From positions 1-20,015 of the forward strand of contig JAIHVJ010000034.1 in NCBI GenBank assembly GCA_022720335.1: 20,015 nucleotides of DNA, in the 5' to 3' direction. Position 1 is the first letter of the stretch. Each line of letters opens with the position of its first letter. The notes under the pieces are model-generated. The model worked only from the letters and a program-made list of their open reading frames with translations, ran no database searches and was not told the DNA's origin. Positions 1 to 7,404 of the stretch are shown here, in pieces. Both the position numbers and the translations under genes were made by a program. This DNA comes from Collinsella sp. (GTDB taxonomy: Bacteria; Actinomycetota; Coriobacteriia; Coriobacteriales; Coriobacteriaceae).

Positions 1-603
1 CTCGTGGTTGTAGAGGGTCTCGACGACCTCGGCCATGGAGACGATGCTCGCGACGGGGAAACCGTACTTGGCCTCGATCTCCTTCTGCGCGGTGGTCACG
101 CCACCCTTGCCGACTTCCATGCGGTTGAGGGACACAATCAGGCCCTTGATCTCGACATCGGCAGCAGCCTTGACCTTGGGATAGGTCTCGTCGATGGACT
201 TACCGCTGGTGGTAACGTCCTCGACCATGATCACGCGATCGCCGTCCTGGGGCTCGTAGCCCAGCAGGTTGCCCTTGTCGGCGCCGTGGTCCTTGGCCTC
301 CTTGCGGTCGCAGCAGTACTTGACCTCCTTGCCGTACAGCTCGTGGTAGGCAATGGCGGTCACGACTGCCAGCGGAATACCCTTGTAGGCAGGCCCGAAC
401 AGCACGTCAAAGTCGTCGCCAAAGTTATCGTGGATGGCTTGGGCGTAATACTCGCCCAGCTTCTTGAGCTGATAGCCCGTCACGTAGGCGCCGGCGTTCA
501 TAAAGAACGGGGACTGACGGCCGCTCTTGAGCGTAAAGCTGCCGAACTTAAGAACGTCGGACTCGACCATAAACTTGATGAACTCTTGCTTGTAAGCCTC
601 CAT
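1..603 (-). CDS. pyrE: Orotate phosphoribosyltransferase (C-terminus outside window)
   Basis: Catalyses orotate + PRPP to orotidine 5'-monophosphate + pyrophosphate, the fifth step of cytoplasmic de novo pyrimidine synthesis. Reading the minus strand from the ATG at 603-601 gives an open frame of 201 codons with no stop before the left edge. It starts MEAYKQEFIKFMVESDVL and contains FTLKSGRQSPFFMNAG, typical of PyrE near the N-terminus. The PRPP-binding motif VIMVEDVTTSGKS lies at about residues 124-136, with the acidic pair E128-D129 expected to hold ribose/Mg2+. FGPAYKGIPLA (about 69-79) is the second phosphate-binding loop. The start is supported by AGAGGAG just upstream. The missing C-terminus is probably short, since the family is usually about 200-230 residues. 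The gene is divergent from mgtA; upstream pyr genes, if any, are not visible. Confidence 0.95.
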   Translation of the reverse strand, partial: MEAYKQEFIKFMVESDVLKFGSFTLKSGRQSPFFMNAGAYVTGYQLKKLGEYYAQAIHDNFGDDFDVLFGPAYKGIPLAVVTAIAYHELYGKEVKYCCDRKEAKDHGADKGNLLGYEPQDGDRVIMVEDVTTSGKSIDETYPKVKAAADVEIKGLIVSLNRMEVGKGGVTTAQKEIEAKYGFPVASIVSMAEVVETLYNHE

Positions 604-733
604 GCGGGCTCCTCTCGTAATCGCGTACGTGCCCTCCAGTTTAACGCAGGCAGGGCGTCGCTGCGGGCGCGCTTTGGAGCCACGACACTCTGTAAGGGCT
701 TTGTCAGGGACGATGGTTTTCCGAACAATGGGG

Positions 734-762
734 TTGACACGGCAAACCCCCTCGTCAAGAAT
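734..762 (+). promoter_or_regulatory. Candidate sigma-70-type promoter for leader ORF and mgtA
   Basis: TTGACA at 734-739 is a perfect -35 box. It is followed by a 17-bp spacer and AAGAAT at 757-762, a fair -10 box. Transcription would start near 769, giving about 60 nt before the leader ORF at 829 and about 270 nt before mgtA. Spacing and the -35 are ideal; the -10 is only a partial match. Confidence 0.5.
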
Positions 763-828
763 ACCGGCGGATTGAAACGGGTACGAGATACCCAAAGCGC
801 GCAGCGCACGACCTTAAGGAGGTGTGCC

Positions 829-900
829 ATGGAAGGCAGTCATAGTCGAAAAACCTGCATGTCGCCCTCGGCACGCCTCGAGGACTCCGCATCCGCATAA
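829..900 (+). CDS. Putative 23-aa leader peptide upstream of mgtA
   Basis: This small ORF begins ATG GAA GGC AGT and ends TAA, encoding a peptide that starts MEGSHSRKTCMSPSARL and is rich in Ser and Ala. It is preceded by TTAAGGAGGTG, nearly the full anti-Shine-Dalgarno complement, with a 6-nt spacing to ATG. It lies between the promoter candidate at 734-762 and a strong hairpin at 920-958, 140 bp before mgtA. Known mgtA genes in enterobacteria carry a short translated leader (MgtL, proline-rich) that couples translation or Mg2+ to transcription elongation. This peptide has only one proline and no visible similarity to MgtL, so a regulatory role is inferred from position only. It could also be a remnant or a chance ORF. 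Confidence 0.45.
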   Translation: MEGSHSRKTCMSPSARLEDSASA

Positions 901-919
901 GCGCCACCAACCGATCGCC

Positions 920-958
920 AAAACCACCACAAAGGTGCCTGTCCCCTTTGTGGTGGTT
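920..958. repeat. Type A palindrome, copy 1
   Basis: The arms AACCACCACAAAGG (922-935) and CCTTTGTGGTGGTT (945-958) pair perfectly over 14 bp around the loop TGCCTGTCC. Unlike copies 2 and 3, the right flank is TTCGCG rather than TTTT, so a U tract follows the stem only on the minus strand. It lies between divergent genes, 19 nt after the leader ORF stop, where an ordinary gene-end terminator is not expected. Confidence 0.85.
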
Positions 959-1040
959 CGCGAGCATGACGTGAGCGACATCTAGGTTTTTTGAAGCAAA
1001 TACGACACGTACGCTAACCCCCTTTAACAAGGAGGACCCT

Positions 1041-3611
1041 ATGCTGATGCTCAAAACCGCCACGGTACTCGAAGCCATCTCCAAGCGCCGCCGCACGGCG
1101 CGCCCTGCCGCTCACACCGGCCTTGCCAAGAACACCATCTTTGCCGCAACCCATAACGCCGAGGACGCCCTCGTGCTGCTCGACGCCACGGCAGACGGCC
1201 TCACCGCCAATCAGGCCGCCGAGCGCCTGGACGCCGCCGGCCCCAACACCATCGAGGCGCCGACCAAGACGCTTGCCCGCCGCATCGCCGACGCGTTTGT
1301 CGACCCCTTCGCCGGCATCCTCGCCGCGCTCGCGCTGGTCTCGCTCTACATCGACGTGCTCGCCGTGCCCGAGCCGCAGCGCGACCCCTCCACGGTCATC
1401 GTCATCGGCATCATGCTGCTGGTATCGGGCGGCTTTGTGATTGAGTCCGCCCTCACCGGCGAAAGCGAAGCCGTCGAGAAGGCCATGGCCGTCACCGTCA
1501 TCGAGGGTGCCGACGGATCCGCACTGCCGCTCTCTGCCTGCAAGAACATCGTCTTTACCGGCACCTCCGTGCAAAACGGCACTGCCATGGCGCTTGTCGT
1601 GGCCACCGGTTCGGACACCTACCTGGGCGGCATCGCCAAGATGCTCAACGGGCGCGGCGAGAAAAGCGCGTTCGATCGCGGCGTCTCGAGCGTCTCGATG
1701 CTCCTGGTGCGCCTGATGCTCGTCATGGCACCGGCCGTCTTTGCCATCAACGCCGCCACCAAGGGCAACGCCATCGACGCGCTGCTGTTCGCCACGAGCG
1801 TGGCCGTGGGCATCACGCCGCAAATGTTGCCCGTCATCGTGACCACGAGCCTGTCGCAGGGCGCCAAGGACCTCGCCCGCCGCCAGGTCATCGTCAAGGA
1901 ACTTCCCGCGATCCAAAACCTGGGCGCCATGGACGTACTGTGCTGCGACAAGACCGGCACCCTCACCGAGGACCGTATCGTACTCGAGCGCTATCTCAAC
2001 ACCGACGGCAACGAGGACGCGCGTGTGCTGCGCCATGCGTTTTTGAACAGCTTCTTCCAGACGGGCCTCAAGAACCTCATCGACTTGGCTGTGATCGACC
2101 GCGCCGACGTGACGCCCTCGGCCGTCACGCCCGATTCCATGCTGGGCCAGAGCCTGCGCAACCGCTACACCAAGGTCGACGAGGTGCCCTTCGACTTCTC
2201 GCGCCGTCGCCTGAGCGTGGTTGTCGCCGATGCCCAAGGCAAGACCCAGATGGTCACCAAGGGCGCTGCCGAGGAAATGCTCGAGATTTGCTCCTTTGTC
2301 GAGGCCGACGGTACCGCCCGGCCGCTTACCGACGAGAAACTAGCCCAGATTCGCAAGCAAGTGGCAGGGCTCAACGCCGAAGGCCTGCGCGTGATCGCCG
2401 TGGCGCAGAAGACCAACCCGCGCACCGTGGGCGAGTTTGGCATCGCCGACGAGTGCGACATGGTGCTGATGGGCTTTTTGGCCTTCCTCGATCCGCCCAA
2501 AGCGAGCGCCGCGGGCGCCGTCGCCACCCTCGAGGCCAAGGGCGTGGCGGTAAAGGTCCTGACCGGCGACAACGACCGTGTCGCCGCCACCGTCTGCGAA
2601 CAGATCGGCATCGACGCATGCAACGTTTTGCTGGGCTCCGAGATCGACGCGCTCGACGACGCCGAGCTGGCGGAGCGCGCCGAGCAGACGCATCTCTTTG
2701 CCAAGCTCTCGCCGCTGCAGAAGGCACGCCTGGTGCGCGTCATGCGCGAGGTGCTCGGCCATACCGTGGGCTTTATGGGCGACGGCATCAACGACGCCGC
2801 CGCCATGCGTGCGAGCGACTGCGGCATCTCGGTCGACTCCGCCGTCGATATCGCCAAGGAATCCGCTGACATCATCTTGCTGCAGAAGGACCTGGGCGTG
2901 CTCGAGCGCGGCATCATCGAAGGCCGTCGCACCTACGGCAACCTGCTCAAGTACCTCAAGACCACGGTGAGCTCCAACTTTGGCAACGTGCTGTCCGTGA
3001 CCGTCGCGAGCCTGTTCCTGCCGTTTTTGCCCATGAGCGCCCTGCAGCTAGTGCTGCTGTCGCTGGTCTACGAGATCGTGTGCATCGCGCTGCCGTGGGA
3101 CACCGTCGACGACGCCTGGACTGCCCGCCCGCGCGCCTGGGACGCCGCGTCCATCAAGGGTTTTATGCTCGAACTGGGCCCTGTGAGCTCGCTGTTTGAC
3201 ATCGTGACCTTCGCCGCGCTCTTCTTTGCGGTGTGCCCCGCCGCCGTGGGCGCGAGCTGGTCCGAGCTTGCCGCCGCGGGCAATGTTGCCGGCATGGCGA
3301 CCTTTGCGGCGATTTTCCAGAGTGGCTGGTTCGTCGAGTCCATGTGGTCGCAGACGCTCGTGATCCACATGCTGCGCTCCCCGCGCCTGCCAAGCCCGCG
3401 CGACCACGCCGCACCTGCGCTGTGCGTGCTCACCGTGCTGGGCCTGGCACTTGTCACCTGGCTGCCGGCAAGCCCCATCGCCGGCGCGCTGGGCCTCATG
3501 CCGCTGCCGCCGAGCTTCTTTGCGCTGCTCATCGGCATCGTCGCCGCCTATATTGCGCTGACCCAGCTGACAAAGCGCCGCTTCATAGCCCGCCACGGCG
3601 AACTGCTGTAA
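1041..3611 (+). CDS. mgtA: Magnesium-transporting P-type ATPase, MgtA/MgtB family, with actuator-domain deletion
   Basis: An 856-residue type IIIB P-type ATPase, expected to drive Mg2+ import across the membrane by ATP hydrolysis. Visible motifs are the phosphorylation site CCDKTGTLTED (Asp about 303), KVLTGDND in the P domain, the hinge MGDGINDAAAMRASD, and six C-terminal membrane segments from about residue 640 onward, including the family-typical YEIVCIALPWD. The start has AAGGAGG five nt upstream. The oddity is at residues 128-142: the second membrane segment runs straight into the conserved TGES loop (T139-S142) as VSGG|FVIESALTGESEAVEK. About 70 residues that normally lie there are missing (FIQE-type linker and most of the actuator beta domain, including the PGD...GDMIPAD stretch). 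The frame stays open. The family is normally about 900 residues. Transport activity is therefore doubtful; it may be an in-frame deletion allele. Family assignment is secure. Confidence 0.9.
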   Translation: MLMLKTATVLEAISKRRRTARPAAHTGLAKNTIFAATHNAEDALVLLDATADGLTANQAAERLDAAGPNTIEAPTKTLARRIADAFVDPFAGILAALALVSLYIDVLAVPEPQRDPSTVIVIGIMLLVSGGFVIESALTGESEAVEKAMAVTVIEGADGSALPLSACKNIVFTGTSVQNGTAMALVVATGSDTYLGGIAKMLNGRGEKSAFDRGVSSVSMLLVRLMLVMAPAVFAINAATKGNAIDALLFATSVAVGITPQMLPVIVTTSLSQGAKDLARRQVIVKELPAIQNLGAMDVLCCDKTGTLTEDRIVLERYLNTDGNEDARVLRHAFLNSFFQTGLKNLIDLAVIDRADVTPSAVTPDSMLGQSLRNRYTKVDEVPFDFSRRRLSVVVADAQGKTQMVTKGAAEEMLEICSFVEADGTARPLTDEKLAQIRKQVAGLNAEGLRVIAVAQKTNPRTVGEFGIADECDMVLMGFLAFLDPPKASAAGAVATLEAKGVAVKVLTGDNDRVAATVCEQIGIDACNVLLGSEIDALDDAELAERAEQTHLFAKLSPLQKARLVRVMREVLGHTVGFMGDGINDAAAMRASDCGISVDSAVDIAKESADIILLQKDLGVLERGIIEGRRTYGNLLKYLKTTVSSNFGNVLSVTVASLFLPFLPMSALQLVLLSLVYEIVCIALPWDTVDDAWTARPRAWDAASIKGFMLELGPVSSLFDIVTFAALFFAVCPAAVGASWSELAAAGNVAGMATFAAIFQSGWFVESMWSQTLVIHMLRSPRLPSPRDHAAPALCVLTVLGLALVTWLPASPIAGALGLMPLPPSFFALLIGIVAAYIALTQLTKRRFIARHGELL

Positions 3612-3627
3612 CAGACAGCCCTAAGGC

Positions 3628-3668
3628 AAAACCACCACAAAGGTGCCTGTCCCCTTTGTGGTGGTTTT
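3628..3668. repeat. Type A palindrome, copy 2; likely bidirectional terminator
   Basis: The arms AAAACCACCACAAAGG (3628-3643) and CCTTTGTGGTGGTTTT (3653-3668) form a perfect 16-bp stem around the loop TGCCTGTCC. It sits between the convergent ends of mgtA (stop 3611) and the lipoprotein gene (stop at 3675). The stem ends in a T run on both strands, so it would work as a terminator both ways. It is also a member of a repeated palindrome family in this window. Confidence 0.85.
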
Positions 3669-3674
3669 GGAGCG

Positions 3675-4361
3675 TTACGAGGCGTTGGTCAGGCGGCTCC
3701 AGAGCTCATCGATATCGATCTGGTCGCCGCCGCTCAAGTAGCCGGTTCGAATAAAAGCCTCATTGTAGATATAGATGTCATGAGCGCTATCGCCATCGTC
3801 TTCGGTGTCGTTGGCCATAATCACGTAGCGGTGGCCGTCAAGCGCCTTGACCAGCCAATACTGGGTATCATCGATCGTGCATTTCTCCTGCACCATCGCC
3901 GCATCGCCAATCGCGCCGATGAGCGCCCGCTCGCCCTTCGTATAGCCGCCCACCGAGAGCAGAATCGCGACGTTTTCGTCTCCGCCGCCCGGTTCAAGCT
4001 CCTCGTACTCGGACTCCGAAAGCGGTGTCGCGCTGTTCGCAAGTTCGTCCACATCGTCCGAAACTTTGGAAAAGGTAAAGGCGAAAAATCCCGCGTCATC
4101 GACGGCGCCGTAGCCCACGTTCTCGCCTTGCCACTCATATTTTTGATGTTTGAGCAGGCGCACCAGATCGGCGCCACCCAGGTTGATAGCGGCATAGACC
4201 GTAACGTTCGCGTTGTCGTCCACACACGCGGCATCCGCCGTGCTCGCCGCCTTGGCGCCACCCGCGCCGCCCAAACCGCCCGAGCAGCCAGCCAGCGCGC
4301 AAGCCGCCGCGCCCGCGCCCGCCACAAAGACCGCACGGCTCATCGTCATCTCGTTCATCAT
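3675..4361 (-). CDS. Putative lipoprotein (paralogue of the neighbouring one)
   Basis: A 228-residue protein with an N-terminal lipoprotein signal. MSRAVFVAGAGAAACALAGC gives a lipobox LAGC with the lipidated Cys at residue 26, followed by a Gly/Ala/Ser-rich linker. It should be anchored on the outer face of the cytoplasmic membrane. The mature part has no family I can name. Its segments NLGGADLVRLLKHQKYEWQ and AFIRTGYLSGGDQIDIDELW match, in order and spacing, ELKGWQLQEFASQQGYTWQ and AIKTGTFTQGGGAPTINEFW of the next gene upstream, so the two look like diverged duplicates. Two adjacent ATG codons (4361, 4358) are possible starts; a weak GAGGGA precedes them. It is the last gene of a minus-strand series, 35 bp after its paralogue. 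Confidence 0.85.
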   Translation of the reverse strand: MMNEMTMSRAVFVAGAGAAACALAGCSGGLGGAGGAKAASTADAACVDDNANVTVYAAINLGGADLVRLLKHQKYEWQGENVGYGAVDDAGFFAFTFSKVSDDVDELANSATPLSESEYEELEPGGGDENVAILLSVGGYTKGERALIGAIGDAAMVQEKCTIDDTQYWLVKALDGHRYVIMANDTEDDGDSAHDIYIYNEAFIRTGYLSGGDQIDIDELWSRLTNAS

Positions 4362-4396
4362 GTTCGTCCCTCGCTATGCTATTGGCCGCATCGCAC

Positions 4397-5152
4397 TTAG
4401 CCGAGCGCGCGCCCGGTCTTCTCCTGCCAAAATTCGTTAATCGTGGGGGCACCGCCGCCTTGGGTAAACGTACCGGTTTTGATGGCCTCCTCGGTAATGA
4501 GGTCCAGGCGGTAGTCGCCGTTTTCCATTTGGCTCACCATGGCAACGTGACGCGCCATGTTGGAACCGTAGACGCACGCAATCCACGAGCCCGAGGTAAT
4601 CTGCGCGCGGTCCTCAACCGGAACGGAAAAGCCCGCGATAACATCCTCGCAGCTCGAATAGCCCGCAAGCTGCAGCGTAAACATCACGGTACTCCCGGTG
4701 CCGCCCTTGTCGAGCTTTCCGATTTCATCCTCGCCGAGCCATTCGGTTGCGCCATCCTTGCTGATATTGCAGACGCTGAGCACGCGACCTGCCTCGTTCT
4801 CGTACATCTCGAGCGCATCTTGCCAGGTATAACCCTGTTGCGACGCAAACTCCTGCAACTGCCAGCCCTTAAGCTCGAGCAACGCTGCGATGCTGATGTT
4901 GCGGTGCGCATCCCAGCAGTCATCCGACCACGTATCGAACGCGTCCGCCGAGCCGCTGTCTGTGTCCGCACCGCCGCCCGCATCACCGGAATCACCCGAT
5001 GACGAGCCCGCATCCATCTTGTCCTTTACCGGGCGATCGTCGTTAAAACCCGTCGTGTCCTGTGCCTGCTGTCCGCCGCATCCCGCAAGCGTCAGCAACG
5101 CCGTTCCCGCCGCCGCGACAAACGCCGTGCGCGAAATAACCGTCTCCCTCAT
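4397..5152 (-). CDS. Putative lipoprotein (paralogue of the neighbouring one)
   Basis: A 251-residue secreted lipoprotein of unknown function. The signal MRETVISRTAFVAAAGTALL ends in LAGC with the lipidated Cys at residue 25, followed by a low-complexity Asp/Gly/Ser linker (about 50-75). I chose the ATG at 5152-5150 because AAAGGA lies 6 nt upstream and because it places the signal peptide correctly; the frame stays open upstream to 5221 but that adds 23 residues before a proper signal. The C-terminal 180 residues resemble the downstream lipoprotein (SQQGYTWQ; ITEEAIKTGTF). The shared pattern hydrophobic-LxxxL..Q.YxWQ and a closing INEFW/IDELW suggest a common fold. It follows the zinc-ribbon gene by 74 bp. 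Confidence 0.85.
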   Translation of the reverse strand: MRETVISRTAFVAAAGTALLTLAGCGGQQAQDTTGFNDDRPVKDKMDAGSSSGDSGDAGGGADTDSGSADAFDTWSDDCWDAHRNISIAALLELKGWQLQEFASQQGYTWQDALEMYENEAGRVLSVCNISKDGATEWLGEDEIGKLDKGGTGSTVMFTLQLAGYSSCEDVIAGFSVPVEDRAQITSGSWIACVYGSNMARHVAMVSQMENGDYRLDLITEEAIKTGTFTQGGGAPTINEFWQEKTGRALG

Positions 5153-5226
5153 CGTTGTTCCTTTCCCGTTTCTTATCACAGTGCCGAGCAACGCCTCGAC
5201 ACCGATCCACCCATAGCCCACTCACG

Positions 5227-6789
5227 CTATTGACGGGGCAGCTCCGTCCAGCCAAAACCGGGCTCAAAGCCATCGCGCGTGCCGATCACGTCACCCGAGC
5301 CGTTCACCCAAGCTTGGTCCGCCATCACCGAAACCTCGACATCGGTACCGTCGGGCCTGGTGTAATGGTTGACTCCGCGAATGGCATCGGAATACGAGGC
5401 CGCGCCCGTTCCCACACCTGCGCTGGAGAAATTGGCTGCGCAGGCGGCCATATTCGCGGCGTGTTGACGATCACTGCGCTCAAACCAGGCCTGCTGGTAG
5501 CTGTCGAACGCCGCCTGCTGCGAGGCATGCATCTGCTGCCAGGCTGCGAACTGCTGTTGCTGCTGGGCGATGTTCATCTGCGTGCGCTGACGCTGCTCGA
5601 GCACCATCTGCTGCTTTTGAGCGCATGCCTCGCGCGCAAGCTCCGGGTTGAGCCGCAGGGTCGACGCCATTGAGGCAAGCGCCGTAGAGGCCGCCTCATC
5701 CAGACGGCCTTCCGGCGCAACCAGGCAGAAGCTGTCCCTGATACGCCACTGCAACAGGTCTGCCGCGCCCAGCTTGAACGGCGCCCCGTCTGGGCAATCG
5801 CCCTGATCCGGAGCCTGATCTTTCGCGGCGCGCTGACCCGCCGCCGCAGCCGTCTGGCGCTCGCGCAGGCGCTTGCCCAGAACGCCGCCGATCAGCCCGC
5901 TCGAAAGGCCCACGCCCAGCAGCGCCTCGGCCCCGGCGGCAACGCCTTTACCCACGGAGCCCGCGACTCCGCCGATCGAGGCCACATAGCCCTCGACCTT
6001 TGCCGCCACCGCAAGCTCGGTAGGCGCCGGGGCGCCCGCGAGCCGATATCGGCGCATACGGCACTCATAGACCACATCGCTCGGTTCCATCGAAAAGCCC
6101 TGAATCGCAAAGTCGTTTGCAGCCTCGCGCTTTACGCGGGCACGCTCGTGCTCGATATCGACCGCCGCGCTCGATGGGTACGGCTGCTCGGCCACAACCT
6201 CCGCCCGTGCGCCCAATTGCGTCGCGCAGGCTTGAGCCAGCTCGTCGCACGCCGCCTCCACGTGCACAAACGCCTTGCGCTCGGTTTGCGTGGGGATACG
6301 CTTGGCAACGGCGCCCGCGTCCACGTAGCAGAGCTCGGAGCGATACATGATGCGTTCGCCCGCCGGGCCTGCCGCCGTCACGCCAACTGAAATCGGGCAG
6401 TCGAAACTACTGCTGCGCTCAAGATGCGCCTCTTCGATACGCCAGCCCCGCGGCAACGCCACCTGCGCGAGCGCCTGACCGCCAGAAGCATCGCATGCGG
6501 TATGGAGCTCAAGGTCGCCGGCGCGGGGAGCATCCGCCGAGGCTGTACCGCCAGACGGCGACGCCGCCTCGGCACTCCGCGTTGGCACATCTGCCGGCAC
6601 GGCCACACTCGGCTCGCAACCTTCACCCGCGCCATCATTGTCAGCCGCATCATTCACAGACCCCGTGGCATCCGGGCCGCATGCAATGTCCTCAAGCCGG
6701 ACGCCGCAGCCCGGGCAAAATCGCACCGGCACGCCGGCGACCCGAGGCAGCTGCGCTCCGCACGCCGGACAGAATCTCAAGTCACTCAT
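5227..6789 (-). CDS. Zinc-ribbon protein of unknown function
   Basis: A 520-residue protein. The N-terminus carries a zinc ribbon with two CxxC pairs (C7/C10 in FCPACG, C25/C28 in FCPGCG), then an acidic low-complexity linker to about residue 90. The middle holds a Gly/Ala-rich hydrophobic stretch (about 263-305, VASIGGVAGSVGKGVAAG) that may associate with membrane, and a basic KRLRERQ segment. Residues about 390-450 are very Gln/Ala-rich and likely coiled coil. The tail (DGTDVEVSVMADQAWVNGSG) looks like a small beta domain. I prefer the ATG at 6789 over 6798 because GAGGG is then spaced 9 nt away; for 6798 it would abut the codon. The preceding gene ends 17 nt upstream, so the two are probably co-transcribed. 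No function can be assigned. Confidence 0.8.
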   Translation of the reverse strand: MSDLRFCPACGAQLPRVAGVPVRFCPGCGVRLEDIACGPDATGSVNDAADNDGAGEGCEPSVAVPADVPTRSAEAASPSGGTASADAPRAGDLELHTACDASGGQALAQVALPRGWRIEEAHLERSSSFDCPISVGVTAAGPAGERIMYRSELCYVDAGAVAKRIPTQTERKAFVHVEAACDELAQACATQLGARAEVVAEQPYPSSAAVDIEHERARVKREAANDFAIQGFSMEPSDVVYECRMRRYRLAGAPAPTELAVAAKVEGYVASIGGVAGSVGKGVAAGAEALLGVGLSSGLIGGVLGKRLRERQTAAAAGQRAAKDQAPDQGDCPDGAPFKLGAADLLQWRIRDSFCLVAPEGRLDEAASTALASMASTLRLNPELAREACAQKQQMVLEQRQRTQMNIAQQQQQFAAWQQMHASQQAAFDSYQQAWFERSDRQHAANMAACAANFSSAGVGTGAASYSDAIRGVNHYTRPDGTDVEVSVMADQAWVNGSGDVIGTRDGFEPGFGWTELPRQ

Positions 6790-6806
6790 CCCGTACATCC
6801 CTCATT

Positions 6807-7259
6807 TCATTGGCCGTTCTTGATGGCGGCAAGCTGTCGCCACAGTTCCTCGGCACCGTCGAGGCGATATGCCGTCTTGTCGAGCACGATATTCTTACCC
6901 TCGAGCTCCACCGATCGCTCCGAGCCGTCCGCATAGACAAAAACGAGCGTGCAACCGGCGTCGCTCATCCGCTCATCTACCTCATCTCCCACGATGCAGC
7001 CGTCGAGCGCGGCAAAGGTCGATGCGACCAGCTCGGCATCGTCGGTCTCATAGACCGCCCGTGCCTCTCCGTCCTCGATAAGCCTGACCGCCACCGGAGC
7101 GGCGGCACAATCATTGAGCGACGCTTGTGCGGCAGTCTTTCCCTGAGCGCCATGGGTGCCGGCGCCGTAAGCTCGCATGAGTGTCACCGCCGCGGCAACA
7201 ACAACCACGGCGATAAGCGCGCCCGCAATTTTATTAGACGCGCAACCCCGAGACGCCAT
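6807..7259 (-). CDS. Small membrane-anchored protein of unknown function
   Basis: A 150-residue protein with one N-terminal membrane segment (about residues 10-30, IAGALIAVVVVAAAVTLM). It is preceded by a positively charged tip and followed by an extracytoplasmic domain of about 110 residues. That domain has two Cys (in LNDCAAAPVAV and LDGCIVGDEVDERMSDAGC) and beta-rich stretches such as TLVFVYADGSERSVELEGKN. There is no lipobox. The start is supported by GGAAGGAG about 8 nt upstream. It is the first gene of the minus-strand series ending at 3675 and is 17 nt from the zinc-ribbon gene. I do not recognise the family. Confidence 0.75.
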   Translation of the reverse strand: MASRGCASNKIAGALIAVVVVAAAVTLMRAYGAGTHGAQGKTAAQASLNDCAAAPVAVRLIEDGEARAVYETDDAELVASTFAALDGCIVGDEVDERMSDAGCTLVFVYADGSERSVELEGKNIVLDKTAYRLDGAEELWRQLAAIKNGQ

Positions 7260-7283
7260 AGACGCACTCCTTCCGTTCTGCTT

Positions 7284-7315
7284 CGCTCAACATCACATTC
7301 ATATGCCTTTGAGCG
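7284..7315. promoter_or_regulatory. Inverted repeat upstream of the minus-strand unit
   Basis: CGCTCAA (7284-7290) and TTGAGCG (7309-7315) are perfect 7-bp arms around an 18-bp AT-rich centre. It lies 25-56 bp upstream of the start at 7259, where a promoter or operator would be. No convincing -35/-10 pair was found, so the role is open. Confidence 0.3.
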
Positions 7316-7361
7316 CCAAAACGGCAGGTGACAAATGTCTCATATTCATATTTTTGCAGGT

Positions 7362-7402
7362 AAAACCACCACAAAGGTGCCTGTCCCCTTCGTGGTGGTT
7401 TT
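7362..7402. repeat. Type A palindrome, copy 3; likely terminator of the LuxR-type gene
   Basis: AAAACCACCACAAAGG (7362-7377) and CCTTCGTGGTGGTTTT (7387-7402) flank the same TGCCTGTCC loop, with one mismatch in the stem compared with copy 2. It starts two bases after the stop codon of the minus-strand regulator (7405) and reads into TTTT on that strand, as an intrinsic terminator would. Confidence 0.85.
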
Positions 7403-7404
7403 GG

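Larger units (their letters stand above)
604..1040. other. pyrE-mgtA divergent intergenic region
   Basis: This 437-bp gap holds a plus-strand promoter candidate (734-762), a short leader ORF (829-900), a type A palindrome (920-958) and the mgtA Shine-Dalgarno AAGGAGG at about 1029-1035. A run of six T lies near 987-992, but I found no convincing stem directly before it. I saw no clear sigma-A promoter for pyrE on the minus strand. The long open frame across 4-900 on the plus strand is a shadow of pyrE. Confidence 0.6.

Noticed and set aside
4..900. Long plus-strand open frame of 298 codons
   Set aside because: It is antisense to pyrE, whose PRPP motif is clear, and its product is low-complexity. 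Only its last 23 codons, with their own Shine-Dalgarno, may be real.
1014..2237. 407-codon minus-strand frame inside mgtA
   Set aside because: Shadow frame of a GC-rich gene; the product is His/Gly/Asp-rich without any domain, and the plus strand encodes a clear P-type ATPase.
920..7402. Type A palindromes as a CRISPR array
   Set aside because: Copies are kilobases apart with genes between them, so they are dispersed repeats.
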